Origin: Acidiphilium sp.
Lineage (GTDB): Bacteria > Pseudomonadota > Alphaproteobacteria > Acetobacterales > Acetobacteraceae
Direction: 5' to 3'
NCBI GenBank assembly: GCA_028688765.1
Contig: JAQTXO010000001.1
Coordinates: forward strand, 1-64,000
DNA: 64,000 nucleotides
Below the pieces are notes generated by a model. That model was not told where the DNA came from, ran no database searches, and worked only from the letters and a program-made list of their open reading frames with translations. The position numbers and the translations under genes are program-made. Position 1 is the first letter of the stretch. Each line of letters begins with the position of its first letter. Shown here piece after piece: positions 16,788-24,872 of the stretch.

Positions 16788-17936
16788 ATGAGCACGTCAG
16801 GAATTTCCGCATCTTTGACCGACCAGGGGCATCCTCTGGTCGGAACGATCGCGCCCTTCGATGTAAGGGTGGCGATTCGCGAGGCGGCACCGGATATTGC
16901 TCGGGTAATACGACTGATGCTCACCGCCGGCCGGCTTGCAACCGGCCCGGGACGGCTAATGCCCGCCGAGTATTTCGGCCACCGTCTGTGGGATCCGGGT
17001 TGCGGTCAGGGCGATCTGCGCCGGTTCGTCGGGCTGCACGCCCAGGCGCGATTCCACCAGACGTGCTGTGATCTCGGCTGGAAGGCGATCGCCGATGACA
17101 AGCTGGTTTCGTACGCCGTCCTGACAGCGGGTGGAATCGCTGCACTGCCTGAGACGCTGGCCATCGTCGATCCCGCGCGCAAGCAGAATGACGCCACATC
17201 ATTGCCGGGGATAGAGCCGGTTCTCGGGTTCCTTCGTGATCCCGAAGTGTATCCGATTGTGGCCAAACCAATCGATGGGGTGTTCAGCGTTGGGGTCGTT
17301 CACGCGCTCTCCTGTGATCCGGGGGCTGGCACGCTGCGTTCGGTGACCGGCGGATCGCTGTCGATCCCAGCGATTGCGGCGCAGCTTGTTTGGCATGAGG
17401 GAGGCTACCTAATTCAACGGGCACTCCAGCCTGCTGCCCCGCTGGCGCGGATCACGGCGGGCCGGCTCTGCTCGGTCCGGATCCTGGTGTTTCTGACTCC
17501 CGAGGGTCCTGTCATCCATCGGGCGGTTCTGAAAATTCCGGTTGCGGCCAATGTCGCGGATAATTACTGGCGGGAGGGCAATCGGATCGGCGGGGTCGTT
17601 CTGGCCACAGGCGTGGTCAGCCGGGTAATGACGGGACAGGCGCAGAATCTGCGGCGCGATCCTGTCCATCCCGACACCGGCGAGGCAATCGAGGGGGTCG
17701 CAATTCCGGACTGGTCAAGCCTGTGCGATCTCGTCCATCGGGCGGCGCTATTGTTTCCCGGGATCCGCACCCAGTCCTGGGACGTTGCCGTCACCGATCA
17801 CGGTCCCGTTTTGCTTGAAATCAACTGGGGCGGCGATCTCAACCTCCATCAGATTGCCCATGGTGAAGGTGTGCTCGATCCGGTCTATTGTGATCACTTG
17901 CGGGCCTGCGGTTATCGGGAGAATCTGCCTGCGTAA
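16788..17936 (+). CDS. Sugar-transfer-associated ATP-grasp protein
   Basis: A protein of about 382 residues resembling the ATP-grasp domain family associated with sugar transfer. ATP-grasp enzymes couple ATP hydrolysis to ligation of a carboxylate to an amine or thiol; the substrate here is unknown. Family-like segments are PIVAKPIDGVFSVGV (ATP-binding strand and loop), GGYLIQRALQPAAPL, LCSVRILVFLTPEGPVIHRA, KIPVAANVADNYWREGN, and near the C-terminus WDVAVTDHGPVLLEINWGGD, which holds the Mg-binding Glu/Asn pair. It starts at ATG 16788 after a GGAG-like site. It is the first gene of a tightly packed plus-strand unit and is preceded by the same 11-base element that precedes the Dot/Icm operons. 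An envelope or pilus modification role is possible but unproven. Confidence 0.75.
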   Translation: MSTSGISASLTDQGHPLVGTIAPFDVRVAIREAAPDIARVIRLMLTAGRLATGPGRLMPAEYFGHRLWDPGCGQGDLRRFVGLHAQARFHQTCCDLGWKAIADDKLVSYAVLTAGGIAALPETLAIVDPARKQNDATSLPGIEPVLGFLRDPEVYPIVAKPIDGVFSVGVVHALSCDPGAGTLRSVTGGSLSIPAIAAQLVWHEGGYLIQRALQPAAPLARITAGRLCSVRILVFLTPEGPVIHRAVLKIPVAANVADNYWREGNRIGGVVLATGVVSRVMTGQAQNLRRDPVHPDTGEAIEGVAIPDWSSLCDLVHRAALLFPGIRTQSWDVAVTDHGPVLLEINWGGDLNLHQIAHGEGVLDPVYCDHLRACGYRENLPA

Positions 17937-17948
17937 GGATCGGCATCG

Positions 17949-19361
17949 ATGTTGCGCGTCGCGCCGAAGGGCCGGGTCGAGCCGGCCACCGGGCTGAGTG
18001 AAGCGGAGGATGTCCTGCTCCGGCGGGCGTTTGGGCGCTTCTGTGAGCCGGATCAGCGCGTCGCGGCGGCTGCGGTGGTCCGGCACTGGCAGCTGGATGG
18101 TCCCGGTCATTGGATCCTGTGCGACTGTCTCGGTAATCGGGCCGATGACGCGCGGCCACCCGCGTTGGTGCCCGTCGCCGCGACCCACCTCCGCCGGCAC
18201 GTCCACGGCTGCTGGGCCGCTCACGCACCCGATTGCGATTTCTTCAGGGAGCCGGCTGAACAGAAACACGCGACGCTGACCTACCGGCGGACCGATCAGG
18301 TAGAGCCGGTGATCAAAGGTTATCGCGGCGATCCGTCGGACTTCCGGGTCCATCTGTCCGGGATCAGCCAGGCCGAAGACCGCCCGCCGCTCGCCCGTCT
18401 GCTGATCGGCCTGGTGCAGGATGCGGGGTTGCTCCGCGTGCCGCCCGGCTGGGAGGAGCGCGATCTCGCCGGCCAGTACCGGGAATTGCGCCTGGCGGCC
18501 CGAAAATTCCAGCTGACCAGCACGCTGCGCCTCGCCCCTTATCTTGAGACTTTCGTGCCGCGTTACGAGGAATTCCGCCAGCGGATCGAAGCAGTTCCGC
18601 CGGTGAAATTCAAAGGTGCCCGTCCACACGGCATTTTGATCGTCGCGGCGCGCGCGGTATCGGAAGGGGCGATCGTCGTCAGCGACGGCATGTCGTTGCC
18701 AGTAGCCGGGCGGATTTCAGTATTCGGCGAGATCGAGGGGCATGGTCGGATCCAGGATGCGGCGGCACGACGTCCACCCTATCTGGTCGCGGCACTGGTT
18801 GCCCGGCCCGATCCCGACGCTCCGGCGGCAATTCTGAGAGCCTATGCCCATCCGGTCGCATCCCGCGCCCATCTGCTGCTGCTCGACAGCGACCACGAGC
18901 GCCGGACCCTGCGCCGGCTGATCGCGTTGCAACGCTGGCTGGTCCGGGCACGCAACATCCTGGTCACGATCGAAAAGCCGCAATTCGATATCGGCCCCCC
19001 CGATCCCGATGCGACCGATGCCGCCGCAACCGGCGCGCGACCACCGGTAATCCCGGATTTCATCGTGAGGGCAAAGGCGGCGAACGGCAGCACGGCGACG
19101 GTGATCGTGGAAACCATGGGGTATGCCGATGAGCGGTATCGCCAACGCAAGGAGCGGATTCATCCCCTGATGCGGGCGGCACTGAACGGCGCGCCGATCG
19201 TCCTGCATGTGTGCCACCAGAGGGGAGGCGACGATCGAGGCGACCCACAGGAGGTAGATCGCGAGATGGGTCGCCAGGTGTTGCGGGCGATCTTTCACCA
19301 GATCGATCCGCCGGCAATCCGCGCGCCCGGCCCAATGGCGGCACCCGGCATCGGAACCTGA
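17949..19361 (+). CDS. Unknown protein with zinc-like Cys/His motif and nuclease-like C-terminus (DUF1173-like)
   Basis: A 470-residue protein. Near residue 60 WILCDCLGN and near residue 95 HAPDCDFF resemble the Cys/His pattern at the start of DUF1173 proteins, which are common on plasmids. A central helical region follows (about 150-230). In the C-terminal third VIPDFIVRAK and TVIVETMGYADERYRQRKER give a D...E-x(n) pattern with a basic helix, reminiscent of a PD-(D/E)XK-type fold, though the ExK signature is imperfect. It starts 12 bases after the ATP-grasp stop, so it is cotranscribed with it. The assignment to DUF1173 is by visual resemblance only. Confidence 0.5.
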   Translation: MLRVAPKGRVEPATGLSEAEDVLLRRAFGRFCEPDQRVAAAAVVRHWQLDGPGHWILCDCLGNRADDARPPALVPVAATHLRRHVHGCWAAHAPDCDFFREPAEQKHATLTYRRTDQVEPVIKGYRGDPSDFRVHLSGISQAEDRPPLARLLIGLVQDAGLLRVPPGWEERDLAGQYRELRLAARKFQLTSTLRLAPYLETFVPRYEEFRQRIEAVPPVKFKGARPHGILIVAARAVSEGAIVVSDGMSLPVAGRISVFGEIEGHGRIQDAAARRPPYLVAALVARPDPDAPAAILRAYAHPVASRAHLLLLDSDHERRTLRRLIALQRWLVRARNILVTIEKPQFDIGPPDPDATDAAATGARPPVIPDFIVRAKAANGSTATVIVETMGYADERYRQRKERIHPLMRAALNGAPIVLHVCHQRGGDDRGDPQEVDREMGRQVLRAIFHQIDPPAIRAPGPMAAPGIGT

Positions 19362-19472
19362 GTGTGTGGTGGAGGATCTGGAGTTTTCACGATTTTGTGT
19401 TCAACGTGAGCGTATTCCATCTCGGGACTTGCATTGGTCTGCGCGAGATTCGGGTATCCGAAGGAGGATGCC

Positions 19473-20666
19473 ATGAAGCATTCGATGAGTATCGCGCTGG
19501 CGGTTGTTCTGGTCGGGAGTCCCGGTATCGGACTTGCGGCGGCCGGGCCGCATTGTGCGGTCAATCCGAATCAGATCGCCAAACTGGGGCAGGGGAGGGG
19601 GAACCCGGCTGTTTCCGGCGAAACGCTTCTGCCCAAGCCGGTCCTGCCGGCCGCGAATGTCGGTCGCGCCGCTTTGTCGGCCGCCACGATCGCGGCCACC
19701 GCTGCTCGTGCGGCGGCATCGGTTGCACCGCCGGCGGTGCTGCCGGTCTCTGCCGCGACCGCTGCAAAATCATCCTCATTATCCGCAAGCCCGTCTTCCA
19801 TTGCCCCCCGTGGGCGCGTGGCCGAGACGAACGGTCCGGCAAATTGGCCGCTGAAGCCGATCTCGAGCGCAAGGATCGCGGCATTGCCTGCGTTGACCCG
19901 GATCGCATCGAAGGGGGCCAAATTGTACGCCCTTGGGGCAAGCCACGGAATGCAGGGGGTGTTTGCTCGGAACGGGAACTATTTTCAGGTGTTCTACATC
20001 ACGCCGGACGGCAAGGCGGCGATTGCCGGGATCATGTGGAACGCGGCGGGGCGGAATTTGACGCTGCGCCAGGTTCGGCACGTTCCTGGCTTGAAGCCGA
20101 CGGTCCGGCTCGGTGCGGTCGCCCATCTGCCGATTGCCCACCATGTCGCCTATCGGATCGGGAGTGGTGCGACGGCACCGAAGCCACTGGAAACCCTCCC
20201 GGCCGGGTCACTGTTTCAGGCGCTGGCGATTTCCGATCACGGGACGGTCGGCAAGCCGAGTGCGCCGCGGGTCTGGATGTTCATGGATCCGCTGTGTTCC
20301 TATTCGATCGCGGCGATGCGGCAATTGATGCCGGTGGTTACGGCGGACAAACTGAGGGTGTCGGTGGTTCCCCTGTCCGTTCTCGATTACGAGGATCATG
20401 GCATGAGCACGAAGGAGGCGAAGGTCATGCTGAGTCAGTCGCCGGCATCGATGGCGAAGGACTGGATTGACAAGGGACTCGCCGGCGAGCAGGCGCGGGC
20501 GTCCGCGGGCGAAAAGCTGGCGTTCAATATGGAACTGGCGCGGGCGGTTCGACTTAAGGGCACACCGACGTTTTTCTGGCGGACCCGCAGCGGCGGGATC
20601 GGGCGGAGTAACGGGTTGCCGGCAGATCTCCCAGCGGTGATCGCCTCGATACGGTCGCCGTCATGA
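19473..20666 (+). CDS. Periplasmic DsbC/DsbG-like thioredoxin-fold protein (TrbB-like)
   Basis: A 397-residue exported protein. The start at ATG 19473 follows a strong GGAGG; the N-terminus is a signal peptide ending in LAAAG. A low-complexity Ala/Pro region (about 50-120) leads to a DsbG-like C-terminal domain: KPSAPRVWMFMDPLCSYSIA (about 262-281), then RLKGTPTFFWR, the cis-Pro loop that marks thioredoxin folds. IncI-type systems carry a DsbC-like TrbB, and this gene probably fills that role, aiding disulfide formation in envelope proteins. The active site reads CSYS, not CxxC, so the resolving Cys is missing; it may act as an isomerase-like or monothiol protein. It lies 110 bases after the previous gene and overlaps the next (ATGA). 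Confidence 0.75.
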   Translation: MKHSMSIALAVVLVGSPGIGLAAAGPHCAVNPNQIAKLGQGRGNPAVSGETLLPKPVLPAANVGRAALSAATIAATAARAAASVAPPAVLPVSAATAAKSSSLSASPSSIAPRGRVAETNGPANWPLKPISSARIAALPALTRIASKGAKLYALGASHGMQGVFARNGNYFQVFYITPDGKAAIAGIMWNAAGRNLTLRQVRHVPGLKPTVRLGAVAHLPIAHHVAYRIGSGATAPKPLETLPAGSLFQALAISDHGTVGKPSAPRVWMFMDPLCSYSIAAMRQLMPVVTADKLRVSVVPLSVLDYEDHGMSTKEAKVMLSQSPASMAKDWIDKGLAGEQARASAGEKLAFNMELARAVRLKGTPTFFWRTRSGGIGRSNGLPADLPAVIASIRSPS

Positions 20667-20893
20667 CCGGCGCGCGGGGCAAGGATGCGGGTGGATCGCG
20701 CAAATTAGCCGCGAAGCGGCGCGGTTCCTGCCCACCGGGTCAGCTGGAATTGCCGACGATCGGTGAACTGGTGCCGAGGCGAGTTCCTGGCTCGCCGCTA
20801 CGGATCAAGGGGCTTGCGGCAGATGTGCCGACCCAGCCCGACTGCGGGGGTGAACCTGATTCCGGTGCCGATCCGGCAAAGGCGGGGTCGTGA
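20663..20893 (+). CDS. Small unknown protein in the ATP-grasp operon
   Basis: A 76-residue, basic and Pro/Gly-rich protein with no recognisable domain. Its ATG overlaps the stop of the DsbG-like gene (ATGA), and its own stop overlaps the next ATG (TGATG), so the frame is preserved in a chain of coupled genes. That linkage is the main reason to believe it. It has no signal peptide or membrane segment. Confidence 0.5.
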   Translation: MTGARGKDAGGSRKLAAKRRGSCPPGQLELPTIGELVPRRVPGSPLRIKGLAADVPTQPDCGGEPDSGADPAKAGS

Positions 20894-21078
20894 TGTTGGC
20901 GGAGCGGATCCTGGAGGATCGGTCGAGCAGCTACTGGCTGACCGAAGCTTTGCGCACGGCTTTGCTGCGGGACCCGGTGGATGCAGTGTTCGATGCCGAA
21001 TTACTGTTCAAGGCCCTGGATGAGCGTCTCGATGTGCTGCTTGCGGTGGGCAGAGGAGGCGATCGTGACGGCGAATGA
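20893..21078 (+). CDS. Small unknown protein in the ATP-grasp operon
   Basis: A 61-residue helical protein (MLAERILEDRSSSYWLTEAL, then a second amphipathic helix DERLDVLLAVG). No family recognised. The ATG overlaps the previous stop by one base and the gene overlaps the next by 14 bases, so it sits in a translationally coupled chain. Its size and acidity resemble small T4BSS chaperones, but there is no motif to support that. Confidence 0.5.
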   Translation: MLAERILEDRSSSYWLTEALRTALLRDPVDAVFDAELLFKALDERLDVLLAVGRGGDRDGE

Positions 21079-21601
21079 GCGGAAGCGGCGCAGCGACGAT
21101 GACGCGCCGGGAATATTCCGGCGCGGGGTGCGGTTTTTGATAGGGCCGGGCGGTGTGGTGCCGCACCGAGACATCGTGAATGGTGCGGAACTGATCAAAT
21201 CCCTGCTGGTGGAGATCCGCACCCGGCGAGCAAGCCGCCGGAAGATCAGGCTGAACGAGGATGGCACGTTCGACCTTGCTGCGATGGCGTTCGACGCCGC
21301 GCTTCCGGTTTCCGAGATCGAGCGGCAGATGGCCAACCGGCAGCTTCAGACGGCGCGTAATGCCAAACTGTATTTAGGTCTGGGGTCGGTACTGCTGGTG
21401 GTTTGGGCGATTGGGATCCTCGATCGCGCGGCGATCGTAGTTTCCGGTGTCGATATGGTGCTGTTCCTGGTGGTGATTTTTTGCGTATTTCTTGCCGCGT
21501 TTGCCAATGCGTTGATCAACTGGCAGGTGCGGACTCGGCGTCTTGGCCGGGTTGGTGAGTTTCTTGGACTGGAAGGGAGCTGGTGGCCACATGAGCGATG
21601 A
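21065..21601 (+). CDS. Unknown protein with two C-terminal membrane helices
   Basis: A 178-residue protein starting at GTG 21065. The first 105 residues are soluble and charged; LYLGLGSVLLVVWAIGIL and VVSGVDMVLFLVVIFCVFLA form two transmembrane helices, followed by a short basic tail. The start was chosen because it lies just inside the previous gene, as throughout this operon, and avoids a Cys/Trp-rich out-of-family leader. No family recognised. It may be an inner-membrane accessory of the transfer apparatus, by position only. Confidence 0.55.
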   Translation: MTANERKRRSDDDAPGIFRRGVRFLIGPGGVVPHRDIVNGAELIKSLLVEIRTRRASRRKIRLNEDGTFDLAAMAFDAALPVSEIERQMANRQLQTARNAKLYLGLGSVLLVVWAIGILDRAAIVVSGVDMVLFLVVIFCVFLAAFANALINWQVRTRRLGRVGEFLGLEGSWWPHER

Positions 21602-22595
21602 CAGGTTGGCTGGAGGCGAGAACCGTGAGACGGCGACGATCCACTCGATTGCGGAAGGCCGCAAAGATCTGCCGGTACCCGTTGCGTTTGTGGTTCCGCG
21701 TCATGAGGATGGTAGTCTGAAACTGACGATCAACACCCAGTACAGGCCGGAAGGCACCGGGGTGTCGCGAGCGTTGCCGTGTCTCGAGGGTGACCCGAAA
21801 CGGCTTGATCCAGCGGATCTCGAGCGGTTCGAGAAAGATTTGCAGCGGATCAAGCGGCGCTATTTGAACCACCCGCTGCGGGGGTGTCCGGTTCGCACCA
21901 CATGGCGGGAAGGTCTTCTGCTCGACCGGGGGATTTCGCGGGCTGGTTTGATGCGGGTCTGGTCGGCGCGGCTGCCGTACCAGCATCTCACGATTGCCCA
22001 ATATGCTCCCTACATTTCGACCATGAGGGACCAGCCGCGCTACCTCTATTCGATCCGGGCCATACCCTATGATCTTCCGGAGCGCGACATATTCCGGGGC
22101 GGGGCACCGACTTTGCCGGAGGCCCAGCGGCGAGTGGAGGCGATCGTGCTGGCGACGTTCGGGCGCAACGGTGAACAGGCTCCGCTCAATCCGGTCAACG
22201 ATGTCCGGGGGATTCTGTTCGAACGGGCGTTGCAGAGGATGCGGGCCCGGGCGTTGCATTTCCGGCCCCAGCGGCGTGAGATGGCAGCGCTCGCCTGGGT
22301 ATTCCGCGGCGAGGATGCCGTGAATGGGGAAGTGCGCAGCGCGGTCGCGGTGTATGGGGATTACGAGGTCCGGGTGGTCGAGCTTTACGACAACGAGGCG
22401 TATTTCTACATTCCTGAGAGCAGCACAATCCACGGTTCGATGTCCCTTGCCAATCCGGCCGGTGGGGTGCTGGACCTGATCCGGGAACTGCCGGCACCGA
22501 CTTTCGAGGAGGCGCTGCTGCGGATGGAGATTTTGCTCCGTCTCGAGTGTGGCGGGGAGGTTCCGCCCGAACTATTACCGCAAGATCTGCCCTGA
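21591..22595 (+). CDS. Unknown soluble protein, last gene of the ATP-grasp operon
   Basis: A 334-residue soluble protein starting at ATG 21591, 11 bases inside the previous gene. It has no signal peptide or membrane helix. A conserved-looking core is LDPADLERFEKDLQRIKRRY and later NPVNDVRGILFERALQRMRA, both predicted helices, followed by strands (SAVAVYGDYEVRVVELYDNE). I do not recognise a family. It closes the plus-strand unit led by the ATP-grasp gene; beyond it the strand switches to a Uma2 gene. Confidence 0.6.
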   Translation: MSDDRLAGGENRETATIHSIAEGRKDLPVPVAFVVPRHEDGSLKLTINTQYRPEGTGVSRALPCLEGDPKRLDPADLERFEKDLQRIKRRYLNHPLRGCPVRTTWREGLLLDRGISRAGLMRVWSARLPYQHLTIAQYAPYISTMRDQPRYLYSIRAIPYDLPERDIFRGGAPTLPEAQRRVEAIVLATFGRNGEQAPLNPVNDVRGILFERALQRMRARALHFRPQRREMAALAWVFRGEDAVNGEVRSAVAVYGDYEVRVVELYDNEAYFYIPESSTIHGSMSLANPAGGVLDLIRELPAPTFEEALLRMEILLRLECGGEVPPELLPQDLP

Positions 22596-22609
22596 ACCGG
22601 CGGCACCGG

Positions 22610-23203
22610 CTATGCGGATGGGTTCGCTTGGCCGAAGCGGGTGGTACGGTAGACTTCGATCAGCTTGAAGTCACAGCCAATGCGGGCGATGGTGACAGAG
22701 TCGTTGGCGGTGAGGGTCTCCGGTTGGGCCGGCCAGGACTGGTCCGGGTTGCGCCGGAGCAGAGCGGCACGAACCTCGGTCGAGGAGACGATCAGGATCT
22801 CGGAGATGGTTGGAATGCTGGCATAGGCCCAGACATTCGCCCAGGTTTCCGCTTGGTTGCTCGGCGAGAGGATTTCGATCGCGAGAATCGGATCTGGCAT
22901 CAGCCGATGGCCCGCCTCGGGCGCGCAGGTGACCGCGAGATCGGGGATTCGGACGTTCTCGGCCGAGAGCAATTTTGGCACGATACCGGGGGCGGTGACG
23001 ACACGGCAAGGGCTGTTGCGCCGGCGAAGTTGATCGATCAGAAGAAAGGCGATTTCGCTCTGGATGGCACCGTGGGCATCACTGTCAGGTGCCATCGCCA
23101 CCGGTTGGCCATCGATCAGCTGCCAGAGCGGGCCGTTCTAGGGAACCCAGTCGAGGAACGCCCCGACGGTCATATGGACCGGAATCTTGATCGCATTGCT
23201 CAT
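22610..23203 (-). pseudogene. Uma2-family endonuclease-like gene with an in-frame TAG
   Basis: Read in full (about 197 codons) the frame starts MSNAIKIPVHMTVGAFLDWV, meets TAG at 23138-23140, and continues NGPLWQLIDGQPVAMAPDSD and then AIEILSPSNQAETWANVWAY, which is the Uma2 (DUF820) PD-(D/E)XK core. The sister gene at 23392 reads EFLDWCPEDGQRWQL at the same place, so the TAG replaces a normal codon. Translation from an internal ATG (23101) would give a 163-residue protein missing the first strands. It faces the two plus-strand Uma2 genes and shares sequence with a remnant between them. Confidence 0.7.
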
Positions 23204-23391
23204 GCGGGCGATATCTACCATGGAACCCGCCCGGTCGCGATGGTTTTCCGAAGGTGGATCGGTTTGGCGGCGATCCATGGCTTTGATCCAGGGTGGCCGG
23301 GGAACGGGTCGAAGTCGTGCCAGCAACGGTCGGTTCAGCCGCCGAGCCATTTTGTTTCCGGTTGGGCTCTTGCCATGCTATGAGGACATCT

Positions 23392-23976
23392 ATGTCGAGC
23401 GCGATCAAATTCCCGGCCCGGATGACAGTGGCGGAATTTCTGGACTGGTGTCCCGAAGATGGCCAGAGATGGCAACTGGTCGATGGCGAACCCGTCGCCA
23501 TGGCACCCGCGAGCACGACCCATGCCCGCATTCAGGCGGAGATCGGTCGACTTCTCGGCAACCATTTGGTTGAACGTGGCAGTCTCTGCGACGTACTGAC
23601 CGCGCCCGGCGTTACGCCGCATCTGGAAAAGGTCCATAATGTGCGGGTGCCCGATCTGGGGGTGAGTTGTGCCTCGAGTGGGGATGACGGATTGCTGTTG
23701 AGTGAGCCGGTTCTCCTGATCGAGATCCTCTCGCCGAGCAATCACCGCGAAACCTGGGCGAATGTCTGGGCCTATGCTTCGATTTCCAGTGTGCGGGAGA
23801 TCCTGGTTGTTTCTTCCGTATCGGTTGGCGCGGACCTCCTGCGGCGTCGGCCGGACGGCACCTGGCCCGAGCAGCCTGAGACCGTCACAGGCGGCGATCT
23901 ATGGCTGGAGAGCATCCATTACGCGGCACCGTTGATAGACTTCTACCGCACCACCCGGTTTGCCGCTGGCCGCTGA
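23392..23976 (+). CDS. Uma2-family (DUF820) endonuclease-like protein, copy 1
   Basis: A 194-residue protein of the Uma2/DUF820 family, which has a PD-(D/E)XK restriction-endonuclease fold; the biological role is not established. Visible family landmarks are FLDWCPEDGQRWQLVDGEPV, HARIQAEI, VRVPDLGVSCA (catalytic Asp), LLIEILSPSNHRETWANVWA (catalytic Glu) and the C-terminal IDFYRTTRF. The start at ATG 23392 is set by a GAGG eight bases before it and by identity with copy 2. It differs from copy 2 by a handful of residues, so the duplication is recent. It lies between the two divergent halves of the transfer region and is probably an insertion. Confidence 0.8.
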   Translation: MSSAIKFPARMTVAEFLDWCPEDGQRWQLVDGEPVAMAPASTTHARIQAEIGRLLGNHLVERGSLCDVLTAPGVTPHLEKVHNVRVPDLGVSCASSGDDGLLLSEPVLLIEILSPSNHRETWANVWAYASISSVREILVVSSVSVGADLLRRRPDGTWPEQPETVTGGDLWLESIHYAAPLIDFYRTTRFAAGR

Positions 23977-24036
23977 TTCTCTCTGCCATGCGCTTCGCCG
24001 CTTTTTCGTCGGCCGGATCGATGATGTGTTCTCTGC

Positions 24037-24105
24037 CCTGAACCGGCGGCACTGGTTATGCTGATGGGTTCGGTTGGCCGAAGCGGGTGGTAAGATAGGT
24101 ATCGA
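24037..24105 (-). repeat. Remnant duplicate of the 3' end of the minus-strand Uma2 gene
   Basis: These about 70 bases repeat 22587-22660 with a few changes (CCTGAACCGGCGGCAC and TTGGCCGAAGCGGGTGGTA are shared). On the minus strand they encode a C-terminus ending TTRFGQPNPSA, against TTRFGQANPSA at 22610. The copy shows that the duplicated unit once spanned part of the minus-strand gene and the plus-strand gene together. Confidence 0.65.
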
Positions 24106-24119
24106 TCCTGGCCGGGGAA

Positions 24120-24791
24120 CGGATCGGGTTCGTGCCAGCGACGGTCGGTTCAGCCGCCGCGCCATTTTGTTTCCGGTTGGGTTCTTGCCATGCTATGAGG
24201 ATACGTATGTCGAGCGCGATCAAATTCCCGGCCCGGATGACAGTGGCGGAATTTCTGGACTGGTGTCCCGAAGATGGCCAGAGATGGCAACTGGTCGATG
24301 GCGAACCGGTCGCCATGGCACCCGCGAGCACGACCCATGCCCGCATTCAGGCGGAGATCACTGCTCTTTTGCGCAACCATTTGGTTGAACGTGGCGGTCC
24401 CTGCGATGTACTGACCGCGCCCGGCGTTACGCCGCATCTGGAAAAGGTCCATAATGTACGGGTGCCCGATCTGGGGGTGAGTTGTGCCTCGAGTGGGGAT
24501 GACGGATTGCTGTTGAGTGAGCCGGTTCTCCTGATCGAGATCCTTTCGCCGAGCAATCACCGCGAAACCTGGGCGAATGTCTGGGCCTATGCTTCGATTT
24601 CCAGTGTGCGGGAGATCTTGGTTGTTTCTTCCGTATCGGTTGGCGCGGACCTCCTGCGGCGTCGGCCGGACGGCACCTGGCCCGAGCAGCCTGAGACCGT
24701 CGCAGGCGGCGATCTATGGCTGGAGAGCATCCATTACGCGGCACCGTTGATAGACTTCTATCGCACCACCCGGTTTGCCGCTGGCCGCTGA
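24120..24791 (+). repeat. Second copy of a roughly 0.7-kb duplicated Uma2 segment
   Basis: Nearly identical to 23305-23976, including about 90 bases of upstream leader (TTTGTTTCCGGTTGGG and TGCCATGCTATGAGGA in both) and the whole coding region. Differences cluster in the leader and in codons 52-62. A direct tandem duplication with later deletion of most of the opposed gene explains the layout. Confidence 0.75.
24207..24791 (+). CDS. Uma2-family (DUF820) endonuclease-like protein, copy 2
   Basis: A 194-residue near-duplicate of the preceding Uma2 protein. It keeps the Asp of VPDLGVS, the Glu of LLIEILSPSN and the C-terminal IDFYRTTRF. Substitutions relative to copy 1 are concentrated around HARIQAEITALLRNH (copy 1: IGRLLGNH) and RGGPCDVL (copy 1: RGSLCDVL). 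The start at ATG 24207 has the same GAGG-containing leader. Both copies appear intact, while the third, opposed member is broken by a stop codon. Function unknown; the fold suggests DNA binding or cleavage. Confidence 0.8.
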   Translation: MSSAIKFPARMTVAEFLDWCPEDGQRWQLVDGEPVAMAPASTTHARIQAEITALLRNHLVERGGPCDVLTAPGVTPHLEKVHNVRVPDLGVSCASSGDDGLLLSEPVLLIEILSPSNHRETWANVWAYASISSVREILVVSSVSVGADLLRRRPDGTWPEQPETVAGGDLWLESIHYAAPLIDFYRTTRFAAGR

Positions 24792-24872
24792 CCCTTTATC
24801 GGTCTGCCAGGCCGTTTCTTTCGGTCATTCGCTTGCCTGCATTACTGTAGGCTCGATTGATCACACGAATTG

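Noticed and set aside
17748..18629. Minus-strand ORF (293 codons) over the ATP-grasp and DUF1173-like genes
   Set aside because: Spans the junction of two supported genes on the other strand and has an Arg/Gly-rich artefactual composition.
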